Shown piece after piece: positions 1 through 5,099 of a DNA stretch of 5,394 nt. Under the pieces are notes generated by a model, which did no database searches, had not been told where the DNA came from, and saw only the letters and a program-made list of their open reading frames with translations. Position numbers and translations under genes: made by a program. Source of the stretch: Zetaproteobacteria bacterium (lineage in GTDB: Bacteria; Pseudomonadota; Zetaproteobacteria; Mariprofundales; Mariprofundaceae); the NCBI GenBank assembly GCA_021545665.1, contig JAJRTX010000184.1, positions 1-5,394 of the forward strand, in the 5' to 3' direction. Position 1 is the stretch's first letter, and the number at the start of each line of letters is the position of its first letter.

Positions 1-275
1 AAATTGAAGCAGAGCTGAAAGGTTATGGTGACAAGTTGTGGCAAAAGCCTCGTCTGCTGGTGTTGAATAAAATGGATGCCTTGCTGGACGATCAGCGGCA
101 GGCCGCCATAGCTGAGGTCAGCAGCATGAATTTGTCCGTCTATGCCATTTCGGCAGTCAGTGGTGAAGGCGTGACCACATTACTGCGCCGGATTTATGCA
201 CGGGTACTGGATATGCGTGAGCAAATTAAAGCGGAACACAAAACAGAGGAAAGAGATGATTCAATCGAGAGCTGA
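1..275 (+). CDS. obgE: GTPase ObgE/CgtA, C-terminal end (5' end outside window)
   Basis: This is the last 90 codons of an Obg-family GTPase, read in frame from base 3 and ending at TGA 273-275. Obg proteins are cytoplasmic GTPases that act in 50S subunit assembly and in stress and cell-cycle signalling. Visible are the G4 guanine-specificity motif NKMD (fragment residues 22-25, after the beta strand PRLLVL) and the G5 motif SAVSGEG (residues 50-56), followed by the final helix of the G domain. The protein stops about 30 residues later with a charged tail and has no OCT domain, as is usual in proteobacterial Obg. The last 20 nt overlap the start of proB, which suggests translational coupling. 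An Obg family member is clear from the motifs plus the proBA neighbourhood; another Era/Obg-type GTPase is possible but unlikely. Confidence 0.88.
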   Translation, partial: IEAELKGYGDKLWQKPRLLVLNKMDALLDDQRQAAIAEVSSMNLSVYAISAVSGEGVTTLLRRIYARVLDMREQIKAEHKTEERDDSIES

Positions 276-1401
276 CCTGGCCGGGGTACGGCGGATGGTA
301 GTGAAAATCGGTAGCTCCCTGTTGGCCGATGCCAAAACCGGCATACGCCAGGATGTGGTGGATGAACTGGTGGATGAACTGGCCGAATACATGGCCGAAG
401 GCATGCAGGTGGCCATTGTGACATCCGGAGCTGTAGCTCTGGGGCGCATGCAGATGGGTTGTTCAAACCGCCCACTGACGGTACATGAAAAGCAGGCGGC
501 GGCGGCCATCGGGCAACCCCAGTTAATTCGCGCTTATGCACAGTCTTTTGAGCGCCATGGTCACAGCGTGGCCCAGATGCTGCTGACCAAGGATGATCTG
601 CGCCATCGCCGCCGTTATCTCAATGCCAGAAATACCAGTAAAACCCTGTTTTCAGCCGGTGTCGTACCCATTGTCAACGAGAACGACACGGTTATGGTGG
701 TGGAAATAAAATTTGGCGATAATGATAGCCTCGGTGCTCTGGTCAGCCTGCTGATTGATGGTGATCTGCTGGTGATGCTGACCGATGTCGGCGGCCTGTA
801 TGATAAAAACCCGTCAGAGCATGATGATGCGCAGCACATCAGTCTGGTTGCAAATCTGGGAGCTGAGCATTTTGCCATGGCCGGAGATACCGGTTCTGCA
901 TTTGGCACCGGCGGCATGACCAGCAAACTCGAAGCAGTGCGGGTGGCAACCAGAGGAGGTGTGACGGTGGCGATCATCGATGGCCGTCAGGCTGGTGCTT
1001 TACGCCGTTTGCTGAATGGTGAGGATAAAGGCACGCTGTTTTTATGCGGTGAGGATCGACATACGCGCCGGCAGCACTGGATTGCCGACATATTGCATCC
1101 GGCGGGTCAAATTCATATTGATGCAGGTGCGGCTCGCGCCCTGCTGGAGCGCGGCAGCAGCCTGTTACCCGTTGGCGTAATGACGGTTGATGGCGTTTTT
1201 GATAAAGGCGAATGCGTTGAGGTGATCGGGCCATCGGGAGTGATTGCCCGGGGACTGTGTAATTACACGGCTGAAGAAATGCGTCGCATTCAGGGCCATG
1301 TCAGCGATGAGATTGAATCCATGCTCGGCTATAGCGATTTTTCATCCGTAGTTCACCGTGATAATCTGGTGCTGAGTCAAGGGCCGCAAAAAAAGGAGTA
1401 G
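256..1401 (+). CDS. proB: Glutamate 5-kinase (ProB) with C-terminal PUA domain
   Basis: ProB phosphorylates L-glutamate with ATP to glutamyl 5-phosphate, the first and proline-inhibited step of proline synthesis. The product is 381 residues (E. coli 367). The amino-acid kinase domain spans about 10-255: K17 in VVKIGSS, S57 in TSGAVALG, D144 in NEND and N156 in GDND match the E. coli residues K10, S50, D137 and N149; T176-D177 and K224 (GTGGMTSK) match its ATP-binding residues, all at a constant offset of 7. A PUA domain follows (about 284-370, GSSLLPVGV, then an HRDN end). ATG 256 is chosen because AGAGGAAAG ends 2 nt upstream (AGGA 247-250 lies 5 nt from the ATG). An in-frame ATG at 196 would overlap obgE by 80 nt. 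The gene overlaps obgE by 20 nt and leads straight into proA. Feedback inhibition by proline is family knowledge. Confidence 0.96.
   Translation: MIQSRADLAGVRRMVVKIGSSLLADAKTGIRQDVVDELVDELAEYMAEGMQVAIVTSGAVALGRMQMGCSNRPLTVHEKQAAAAIGQPQLIRAYAQSFERHGHSVAQMLLTKDDLRHRRRYLNARNTSKTLFSAGVVPIVNENDTVMVVEIKFGDNDSLGALVSLLIDGDLLVMLTDVGGLYDKNPSEHDDAQHISLVANLGAEHFAMAGDTGSAFGTGGMTSKLEAVRVATRGGVTVAIIDGRQAGALRRLLNGEDKGTLFLCGEDRHTRRQHWIADILHPAGQIHIDAGAARALLERGSSLLPVGVMTVDGVFDKGECVEVIGPSGVIARGLCNYTAEEMRRIQGHVSDEIESMLGYSDFSSVVHRDNLVLSQGPQKKE
1393..1398 (+). promoter_or_regulatory. Ribosome binding site of proA inside the proB 3' end
   Basis: AAGGAG sits 7 nt before the proA ATG and directly abuts the proB stop codon TAG (1399-1401). 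Ribosomes finishing proB therefore terminate on the proA ribosome binding site, an arrangement that favours coupled, near-equimolar synthesis of the two enzymes. Confidence 0.8.
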
Positions 1402-1405
1402 AAAC

Positions 1406-2674
1406 ATGGAGTCAGATGCTCAATCTATTATGAACATGTTGGGCGCGCAGGCCAAAGCCGCTGCCAAAGCCATGCGCACGGCGGATACGCGGATCAAAAA
1501 TAGAGCGCTGATTCTGGCAGCGGCGGTGATTCGCCGTGAAATGCCTGAAATTCTCGCTGCTAATGCCATGGATATGCGCGCTGCTGAAGAAAGCGGCCTG
1601 GATGAGGCACTGAAAGATCGCCTGTTATTAACCGGTGATCGTGTCGATGCCATGGCTGAGGGGCTGGAGCAGATTGCCACCTTGCCCGACCCTGTCGGAG
1701 CTGTGGATAATCTACATTTCAGACCTTCAGGCATTCAGGTGGGGCATATGCGGGTGCCACTGGGCGTGATTGGCATTATCTATGAGTCGCGTCCCAATGT
1801 GACAGCTGATGCGGCCTGTCTGTGCCTGAAATCCGGCAATGCAACCATTTTGCGTGGCGGCTCCGAAGCCATTCATTCCAATCGCGCCATCGCCGCCTGC
1901 TTGCGTCGGGCGCTGGTTGATAGTGGCCTGTCGCAGGATGCCGTACAACTGGTTGATTCCACAGATCGCGCCCTGGTTGGCGCTTTGATCAGCAGTGATC
2001 AGTTTGTTGACGTCATCATTCCGCGTGGTGGCAAGTCGCTGATTGAGCGGGTGGCGAATGAATCGCGCGTACCTGTGATTAAACATCTGGACGGCATCTG
2101 CCATGTCTATATTGATGCAACGGCAGATGAAGAAATGGCGTTGAATATTGCTGTTAATGCTAAAACGCATCGCTACGGCGTCTGTAACGCAATGGAGACC
2201 TTGCTTATTCATCAGGACACAGCATCCCGAATGGTGCCAGCTATTGTACAGACCATGCTCGATAAAGGAGTAGAGGTGCGTGGCTGTGAACGCACCAGAG
2301 AACTGGCCGGAGCACTCAATGTAAGCGAGGCCAGCGATAAAGACTGGGCCACAGAATATCTGGCACCCATTTTGGCTGTGCGCGTGGTCGATAATATGGA
2401 TGCGGCCATGGAGCATATTGCCGAATACGGCTCGGCTCATACTGATACCATTGTTACAGAACAGTACGAGGCCGGGCAACGCTTTTTGCGTGAAGTAGAC
2501 TCATCCTCGGTAATGATCAATGCCAGTACGCGCTTTGCCGATGGTTTTGAATACGGGTTGGGCGCAGAAATCGGCATCTCCACAGATCGCCTGCACGTGC
2601 GCGGACCGGTGGGTCTTGAGGGCCTGACGACGCAGAAGTGGATTGTCCTGGGTCACGGAGAGATCAGATGTTGA
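1406..2674 (+). CDS. proA: Gamma-glutamyl phosphate reductase (ProA)
   Basis: ProA is a cytoplasmic aldehyde-dehydrogenase-fold enzyme that reduces glutamyl 5-phosphate with NADPH to glutamate-5-semialdehyde, which cyclises to pyrroline-5-carboxylate. The product is 422 residues (E. coli 417) and looks complete. Visible are YESRPNVT (126-133) and the glycine-rich ILRGGSEA (148-155) in the cofactor-binding half, the catalytic cysteine C260 in [11 protein letters not shown], and the family signature region [15 protein letters not shown] (333-347). The conserved C-terminal NASTRFADG (372-380) and [22 protein letters not shown] (385-406) segments follow. The start has a strong AAGGAG (1393-1398) that overlaps the proB stop and lies 7 nt before ATG 1406. 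Only 4 nt separate proB and proA, so the two are surely co-transcribed. No gene for the third enzyme (ProC) is in the window. Confidence 0.97.
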   Translation: MESDAQSIMNMLGAQAKAAAKAMRTADTRIKNRALILAAAVIRREMPEILAANAMDMRAAEESGLDEALKDRLLLTGDRVDAMAEGLEQIATLPDPVGAVDNLHFRPSGIQVGHMRVPLGVIGIIYESRPNVTADAACLCLKSGNATILRGGSEAIHSNRAIAACLRRALVDSGLSQDAVQLVDSTDRALVGALISSDQFVDVIIPRGGKSLIERVANESRVPVIKHLDGICHVYIDATADEEMALNIAVNAKTHRYGVCNAMETLLIHQDTASRMVPAIVQTMLDKGVEVRGCERTRELAGALNVSEASDKDWATEYLAPILAVRVVDNMDAAMEHIAEYGSAHTDTIVTEQYEAGQRFLREVDSSSVMINASTRFADGFEYGLGAEIGISTDRLHVRGPVGLEGLTTQKWIVLGHGEIRC

Positions 2675-2763
2675 TCGAATTGAACCGCGTAAAATGCAAA
2701 ATTTTGTAAGGCTATTTTAAGCACGAACCTCCGCTAATTCAAACAGGGGCCATACTCCATAAA

Positions 2764-2785
2764 AGCAGATATCAGATTATCTGCT
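2764..2785. promoter_or_regulatory. Perfect 8-bp inverted repeat, candidate operator
   Basis: AGCAGATA (2764-2771) is repeated as its exact reverse complement TATCTGCT (2778-2785), with six bases (TCAGAT) between. The 22-bp dyad lies in the spacer just upstream of the -10 hexamer and shares its first base with it. A dimeric repressor bound here would block RNA polymerase. There is no T-tract after it, so it is not a normal intrinsic terminator. Regulator binding is inferred from position and symmetry; no regulator gene is present in the window. Confidence 0.45.
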
Positions 2786-2790
2786 ATACT
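2782..2790 (+). promoter_or_regulatory. Extended -10 promoter for the hotdog-protein gene
   Basis: The sequence TGCTATACT is an extended -10 element (TG, one base, then TATACT, which differs from the TATAAT consensus at one base). No good -35 is found 16-18 bp upstream; the best there is A-rich, and extended -10 promoters often lack one. Transcription would start near 2796-2798. That is only a few bases before a possible TTG start at 2801 but suits the ATG at 2816 with its own ribosome binding site. Confidence 0.55.
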
Positions 2791-2805
2791 GGAGGAATAA
2801 TTGGG

Positions 2806-2811
2806 AAGGGG
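2806..2811 (+). promoter_or_regulatory. Ribosome binding site deciding the hotdog-gene start
   Basis: AAGGGG ends 4 nt before ATG 2816. A second purine run, GGAGG (2791-2795), ends 5 nt before an in-frame TTG at 2801. That run directly follows the -10 box and would lie at or before the predicted transcript start, so it would not be in the message. This favours ATG 2816, with TTG 2801 usable only on transcripts reading through from proBA. Confidence 0.5.
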
Positions 2812-2815
2812 AAAT

Positions 2816-3223
2816 ATGAAGATTACTGATTTGGCTTTTAATCAGCACATAGGGCTGGAAATCAATGGAGATATGGTTCTGGTCAAACAGCGGAGCTGCC
2901 TGCTTAATCATGTCGGCAGTTTGCATGCCTCGGTGATTCACGGGCTGGCAGAAGCTGCCAGTGGCCATTTTCTTATTTTAAATCTCATGCCTCAGTTTCC
3001 TGAATGGATGGTTCTGGCCAAGAAGGCCACTATTCACTATAAACGTCCGGCCATAAGTGATTGTCAGGCAAAAGCGGAAGTCAGTACAGAAGCATTACAA
3101 GAGTGTATCGACATACTGAATAGTCAGAAAACTGCTGTCCTTGTTGTGCCAGTCAAAGTGCTTTGCGGAGATAAGGTTGTGGCAGTGGCTGAATTTGAGT
3201 GGTGGTTCAGATTGAAACGATAA
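2816..3223 (+). CDS. Putative hotdog-fold thioesterase (DUF4442/YiiD_C-like)
   Basis: A 135-residue protein (140 if TTG 2801 is used) with the layout of single-domain hotdog-fold proteins. An N-terminal strand region is followed by NHVGSLHASVIHGLAEAASG (31-50), which resembles the loop plus central helix of DUF4442/YiiD C-terminal proteins. The sequence YKRPAISDCQAKAEV (75-89) matches the typical Y-x-R-P-A plus charged strand, and long beta strands follow to the end (AVLVVPVKV, VVAVAEFEWWFRL). E46 in the helix sits where hotdog thioesterases usually carry their acidic catalytic residue. Such proteins typically hydrolyse acyl-CoA thioesters, but the substrate cannot be told here. There is no signal peptide. 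The gene has its own promoter and candidate operator and seems a separate unit between proBA and nadD. The fold assignment is by eye; enzymatic activity is inferred. Confidence 0.7.
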   Translation: MKITDLAFNQHIGLEINGDMVLVKQRSCLLNHVGSLHASVIHGLAEAASGHFLILNLMPQFPEWMVLAKKATIHYKRPAISDCQAKAEVSTEALQECIDILNSQKTAVLVVPVKVLCGDKVVAVAEFEWWFRLKR

Positions 3224-3248
3224 TATGTGTAAATCAAAGCATATAATT

Positions 3249-3269
3249 GCTTGTTCTTAAAAAGCAAGC
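3249..3269. terminator. Weak hairpin between convergent genes
   Basis: GCTTG (3249-3253) pairs with CAAGC (3265-3269). A G-U and an A-U pair extend the stem to seven pairs around a seven-base loop. It lies in the 73-nt AT-rich gap (3224-3296) between the convergent 3' ends of the hotdog gene and the small membrane-protein gene, where a bidirectional terminator would be expected. Neither strand has a clear T-run after the stem, so termination strength is doubtful. Confidence 0.3.
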
Positions 3270-3296
3270 CACCCTGTCTTCAATAGTTTAATCATT

Positions 3297-3464
3297 TCAA
3301 CTATCGCTGCCACTTGTCAGAAAGGCTTTGATCACAAAAACCATGAGAATAGCAATGGTCAGCATTATGCCAAAAAAAACCAGCTTGAAGCTTTCAAGCT
3401 CCAGCGCCAACAGCGCGGACATACTCGCAATCCAGAATATGAAGGCGGTAATTGCCAGTTTCAT
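3297..3464 (-). CDS. Small two-span membrane protein, unknown function
   Basis: A 55-residue hydrophobic protein that I do not recognise. Two predicted membrane helices, about residues 3-21 and 26-45, are separated by a tight acidic turn (ELES, 22-25); the tail ends in a polar TSGSDS. A helical hairpin in the inner membrane is the simplest reading. ATG 3464 (complement) is chosen because GAGGAG (complement of 3473-3478) lies 8 nt upstream; an in-frame ATG at 3500 would add a 12-residue polar extension and ignore this site. The clean ribosome binding site, the hydrophobic pattern and a 131-nt divergent gap to nadD argue for a real gene, despite its size and opposite orientation to all its neighbours. 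It could alternatively be a type I toxin-like peptide, but no antisense RNA signal is seen and the two-helix layout does not fit well. Confidence 0.62.
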   Translation of the reverse strand: MKLAITAFIFWIASMSALLALELESFKLVFFGIMLTIAILMVFVIKAFLTSGSDS

Positions 3465-3595
3465 TGTTTCTTCTCCTCTCATATGGTGCAAACAAGGCAA
3501 CTCTGTCTATCTGATCCGAATTGTTCAATACGACTGAAAGCTTTTCGCTCATGAATAGATAGACTATCGGATTTAACAGGAGAAATTGTACTACG
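3465..3595. promoter_or_regulatory. Divergent control region between small membrane gene and nadD
   Basis: This 131-nt gap must hold the promoters for the leftward small gene and the rightward nadD operon. For nadD the best I can offer is CTGAAA (3534-3539), a 16-nt spacer and TAGATA (3556-3561), with TAGACT (3560-3565) as an alternative -10; both are weak. GTCTATCT (3505-3512) recurs as its reverse complement AGATAGAC (3557-3564), a candidate pair of regulator half-sites. No convincing promoter for the minus strand was found by eye. Confidence 0.35.
3473..3478 (-). promoter_or_regulatory. Ribosome binding site of the small membrane-protein gene
   Basis: On the minus strand GAGGAG lies 8 nt before the ATG at 3464-3462. 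It is the main evidence for the 55-residue start rather than the longer 67-residue frame. Confidence 0.65.
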
Positions 3596-4075
3596 GTGAA
3601 TGTTGTGAATTCAGAAAGAGCCGAAAATCGGATAGGGTTATTCGGCGGTTCATTTGATCCGCCACATAATGGGCATGTTGCACTGGTGCAAGCTGGACTA
3701 AATGTGCTGAAGCTGGATGAAGTCTGGGTGATTCCGGCCCTGCCGGTGCACCGTGATCTGTCTGGTTGTGCTGATGGCAAAACGCGCTTGCGCTGGCTGG
3801 AGATGATTTTTCGATCAAACTGTCGAGTCAAAGTGCTGGATTGGGAAATCCGGCGAGAACGGCCAACAGCAATGGTGGAAACGCTGCGTGAATTTGCTGA
3901 CAAACTGACGATGGTTCCGTGGCTAATGCTGGGAGAAGATGCATGGACCGGTCTGGCGGACTGGCAGGAATATCCAGCCCATCAAAAGCTGTGTAATGTG
4001 GCCGTTTTTGCACGTCAGAGCGTAACGGCTAAAAGCATGTCTGGACTGTCGGGCTGGAAGCAGATTGAAATGTAA
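3596..4075 (+). CDS. nadD: Nicotinate-nucleotide adenylyltransferase, N-terminal part, cut by premature TAA
   Basis: NadD transfers AMP from ATP to nicotinate mononucleotide, giving deamido-NAD, in cytoplasmic NAD synthesis. This frame gives 159 residues, whereas the family has about 200-220. The Rossmann start is clear: GLFGGSFDPPHNGH (14-27) with the nucleotidyltransferase HxGH motif at H24-H27. IPALPVHR (47-54) stands for the usual IPxxxPPHK/R, and LGEDAWTGLADWQEY (112-126) for the conserved GxD...W segment. The usual SYTxxTL is seen only as PTAMVETL. TAA 4073-4075 ends the frame in a variable region, before the ISATxxR motif. The same frame resumes at once and encodes the missing end (next entry), to a total of 217 codons. 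GTG 3596 is used; AGGAGA (3578-3583) is 12 nt upstream, rather far, and an in-frame stop at 3560 excludes much longer forms. If the TAA is real, this product alone should be inactive. Confidence 0.85.
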   Translation: MNVVNSERAENRIGLFGGSFDPPHNGHVALVQAGLNVLKLDEVWVIPALPVHRDLSGCADGKTRLRWLEMIFRSNCRVKVLDWEIRRERPTAMVETLREFADKLTMVPWLMLGEDAWTGLADWQEYPAHQKLCNVAVFARQSVTAKSMSGLSGWKQIEM

Positions 4076-4249
4076 AACTGGCGAAGATATGAAGGTGGCG
4101 GTCATATGCTATATGCTCCGGTCGAACTTCCGAATATTTCAGCTACGCTTCTGCGCAAAAATATCATGAAAGACAAGGGGCTGGCAGATAGCATTCCACC
4201 CTTAATATATAAAGAAGTTCGAAAAGCCTATGCAGGGCTACAGGAGTGA
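4076..4249 (+). pseudogene. nadD: C-terminal remainder of nadD, in frame after the premature stop
   Basis: Directly after TAA 4073-4075 the same frame stays open for 57 codons to TGA 4247-4249. It encodes a typical NadD C-terminus: LYAPVELPNISATLLRKN, where ISATLLR is the conserved ATP-contacting ISxTxxR motif, followed by the PPLIYKEVRKAYAG tail that corresponds to the family's 'P..V..YI...LY' end. The interruption is therefore a single nonsense codon, with no frameshift. A separate start is possible at ATG 4106 (47 residues), with AAGGTGG (4092-4098) 7 nt before it. Whether it is read through, separately translated or dead, or the stop is a sequence error, cannot be settled here. Its stop abuts the rsfS start, as an intact nadD would. 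Confidence 0.8.
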
Positions 4250-4251
4250 AT

Positions 4252-4653
4252 GTGGGACAAATAGTACAAGCGGCAGAGAATAACCAACTTGAATCCTTAA
4301 CAGCAGCAGTGATTGAGGCTCTGGAAGATAAGAAGGCGCAGGATATACTGGTGATTGATGTGCGCGGGCGGTGTGATTTTGCTGATCGCTTTGTATTGGC
4401 ATCAGGACGCAGTGACCGACAACTGAAAGCTTTGTCTCAATCCCTGGCTGCTGCGGCGCATCAATTTGATTTGCCAGTCAGGGTAGAAGGTCTGGATGCC
4501 ATGGAATGGTTGCTGGTTGATCTGGGTGATATTGTCATCCATCTGTTTTTACCGGATGCAAGGGAAAGTTTTCAGCTTGAACGCCTGTGGGGACAAGCCA
4601 GAAAAGTCGAAGAATTTCCCGACAACACCGTTGGATTTTCTGACTACTCGTGA
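4252..4653 (+). CDS. rsfS: Ribosomal silencing factor RsfS (YbeB/DUF143)
   Basis: RsfS binds uL14 on the 50S subunit and blocks joining with 30S, lowering translation in starvation or stationary phase. The 133-residue product has the single-domain family length. Visible are AVIEALEDKKAQDILVIDVR (19-38) and then DFADRFVLASGRSDRQLKAL (42-61), the family's 'aDyfVIasG.S.rQv.A' segment. EGLDAMEWLLVDLGDIVIHLF (79-99) and FQLERLWGQA (107-116) match 'W.l.D.GdvvvHvF' and 'Y.LE.LW'. GTG 4252 is preferred because AGGAG (4242-4246) lies 5 nt upstream; GTG 4246, which would overlap the nadD TGA, gives 135 residues. The tail after 117 is acidic and variable. Placement directly after nadD and before rlmH is the common bacterial order. 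Confidence 0.93.
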   Translation: MGQIVQAAENNQLESLTAAVIEALEDKKAQDILVIDVRGRCDFADRFVLASGRSDRQLKALSQSLAAAAHQFDLPVRVEGLDAMEWLLVDLGDIVIHLFLPDARESFQLERLWGQARKVEEFPDNTVGFSDYS

Positions 4654-5099
4654 AGTTACGTTTGTTGGTGGTGGGGCGGGGATCGCGCCATCTGGCCGGT
4701 TTTGAGTCGCGTTTTATTGAACGTCTGCAAACGCTGGCTCAGTGTCAGATTATTGAATTGCCGGAAGGGCGAAGCAAACAGGTGACTCAGCGCAAGCAGG
4801 AAGAAGCAAAGCAAATTTTGAAACAGGCCCGCTGTGGGTTTATCCTTTTTGATGAACATGGTCGATTGCAGAGCAGCACAGAATGGGCTGATCATTTGCA
4901 GAGGCTATCCGGGGATGCGCGGCTGGATTTCGTTATTGGTGGCGCAGATGGCGTATCAAATGACGTAAAACAGCAGGCGAGTGCATGCTGGAGCCTGTCA
5001 AAACTGACGCTGCCTCACCAGCTTGTTCGCACACTGGTACTCGAACAACTCTATCGTGCCTTCACTATTATTCAGGGTCATCCCTACCATCGCATATGA
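4650..5099 (+). CDS. rlmH: 23S rRNA pseudouridine-1915 N3-methyltransferase RlmH
   Basis: RlmH is a small SPOUT-class, knotted, homodimeric enzyme that uses S-adenosylmethionine to methylate pseudouridine 1915 in helix 69 of 23S rRNA in the assembled 70S ribosome. The product is 149 residues (E. coli 155). It starts with MKLRLLVVGRG, has the SAM-binding knot loop VIGGADGVS (95-103) and WSLSKLTLPHQLVRTLVLEQLYRA (114-137), and ends in the diagnostic HPYHR (144-148), here with one extra residue. GTG 4650 overlaps the rsfS stop by four bases (GTGA), with no strong Shine-Dalgarno, which suggests translational coupling. Its partner role beside rsfS is ribosome related, although the two act on different steps. 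Confidence 0.96.
   Translation: MKLRLLVVGRGSRHLAGFESRFIERLQTLAQCQIIELPEGRSKQVTQRKQEEAKQILKQARCGFILFDEHGRLQSSTEWADHLQRLSGDARLDFVIGGADGVSNDVKQQASACWSLSKLTLPHQLVRTLVLEQLYRAFTIIQGHPYHRI

Larger units (their letters stand above)
2675..2815. other. Intergenic region between proA and the hotdog-protein gene
   Basis: This 141-nt stretch is AT-rich and holds no gene. It contains a short palindrome CAAAATTTTG (2697-2706) of no clear meaning. No GC-rich stem with a T-tract that would terminate the proA transcript is visible. At its right end lie the palindrome and extended -10 element listed separately. Some read-through from proBA into the next gene is therefore possible. Confidence 0.6.

Noticed and set aside
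196..255. Upstream ATG 196 as the proB start, giving a 401-residue protein.
   Set aside because: The extra 20 residues lie within obgE coding sequence, match nothing in ProB proteins, and lack a ribosome binding site; ATG 256 has one and gives the family N-terminus.
194..541. Minus-strand frames opposite obgE/proB (also 615-977 and 974-1234).
   Set aside because: They are compositionally odd proteins rich in Pro, Ser, Arg and Cys without start signals, and shadows of proB codon usage.
1388..1401. A run of seven A followed by GGAG at the end of proB, containing the dnaX-type slippery heptamer AAAAAAG, as a possible programmed frameshift to make a ProB-ProA fusion.
   Set aside because: proA lies in the +1 frame relative to proB, whereas the heptamer promotes -1 slippage. 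A -1 shift only adds about a dozen residues before a stop, and the A-rich stretch plus GGAG is explained by the proA ribosome binding site.
1727..2479. A 250-residue open frame on the minus strand inside proA.
   Set aside because: It is antisense to a fully conserved enzyme gene, its protein has no recognisable domain, and it arises from codon bias in the + strand.
2697..2706. CAAAATTTTG palindrome after proA.
   Set aside because: It is short, purely AT-rich at its core, has no accompanying promoter or terminator elements, and is likely chance in AT-rich DNA.
2764..2785. The 22-bp palindrome as an intrinsic terminator for proBA.
   Set aside because: The stem is AT-rich and is followed by ACTGGAGG with no T-tract on the + strand; its position on the -10 element fits an operator better.
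3394..3903. A 169-residue minus-strand frame running from nadD into the small membrane gene.
   Set aside because: It overlaps two better-supported genes in other frames, is low-complexity and Ser/Arg/Thr-rich, and has no ribosome binding site.
4073..4075. TAA read as a sense codon by genetic-code change.
   Set aside because: TAA ends the hotdog gene normally, and TGA and TAG end other genes here, so a global reassignment is not supported; known recoding of stops uses UGA or UAG.
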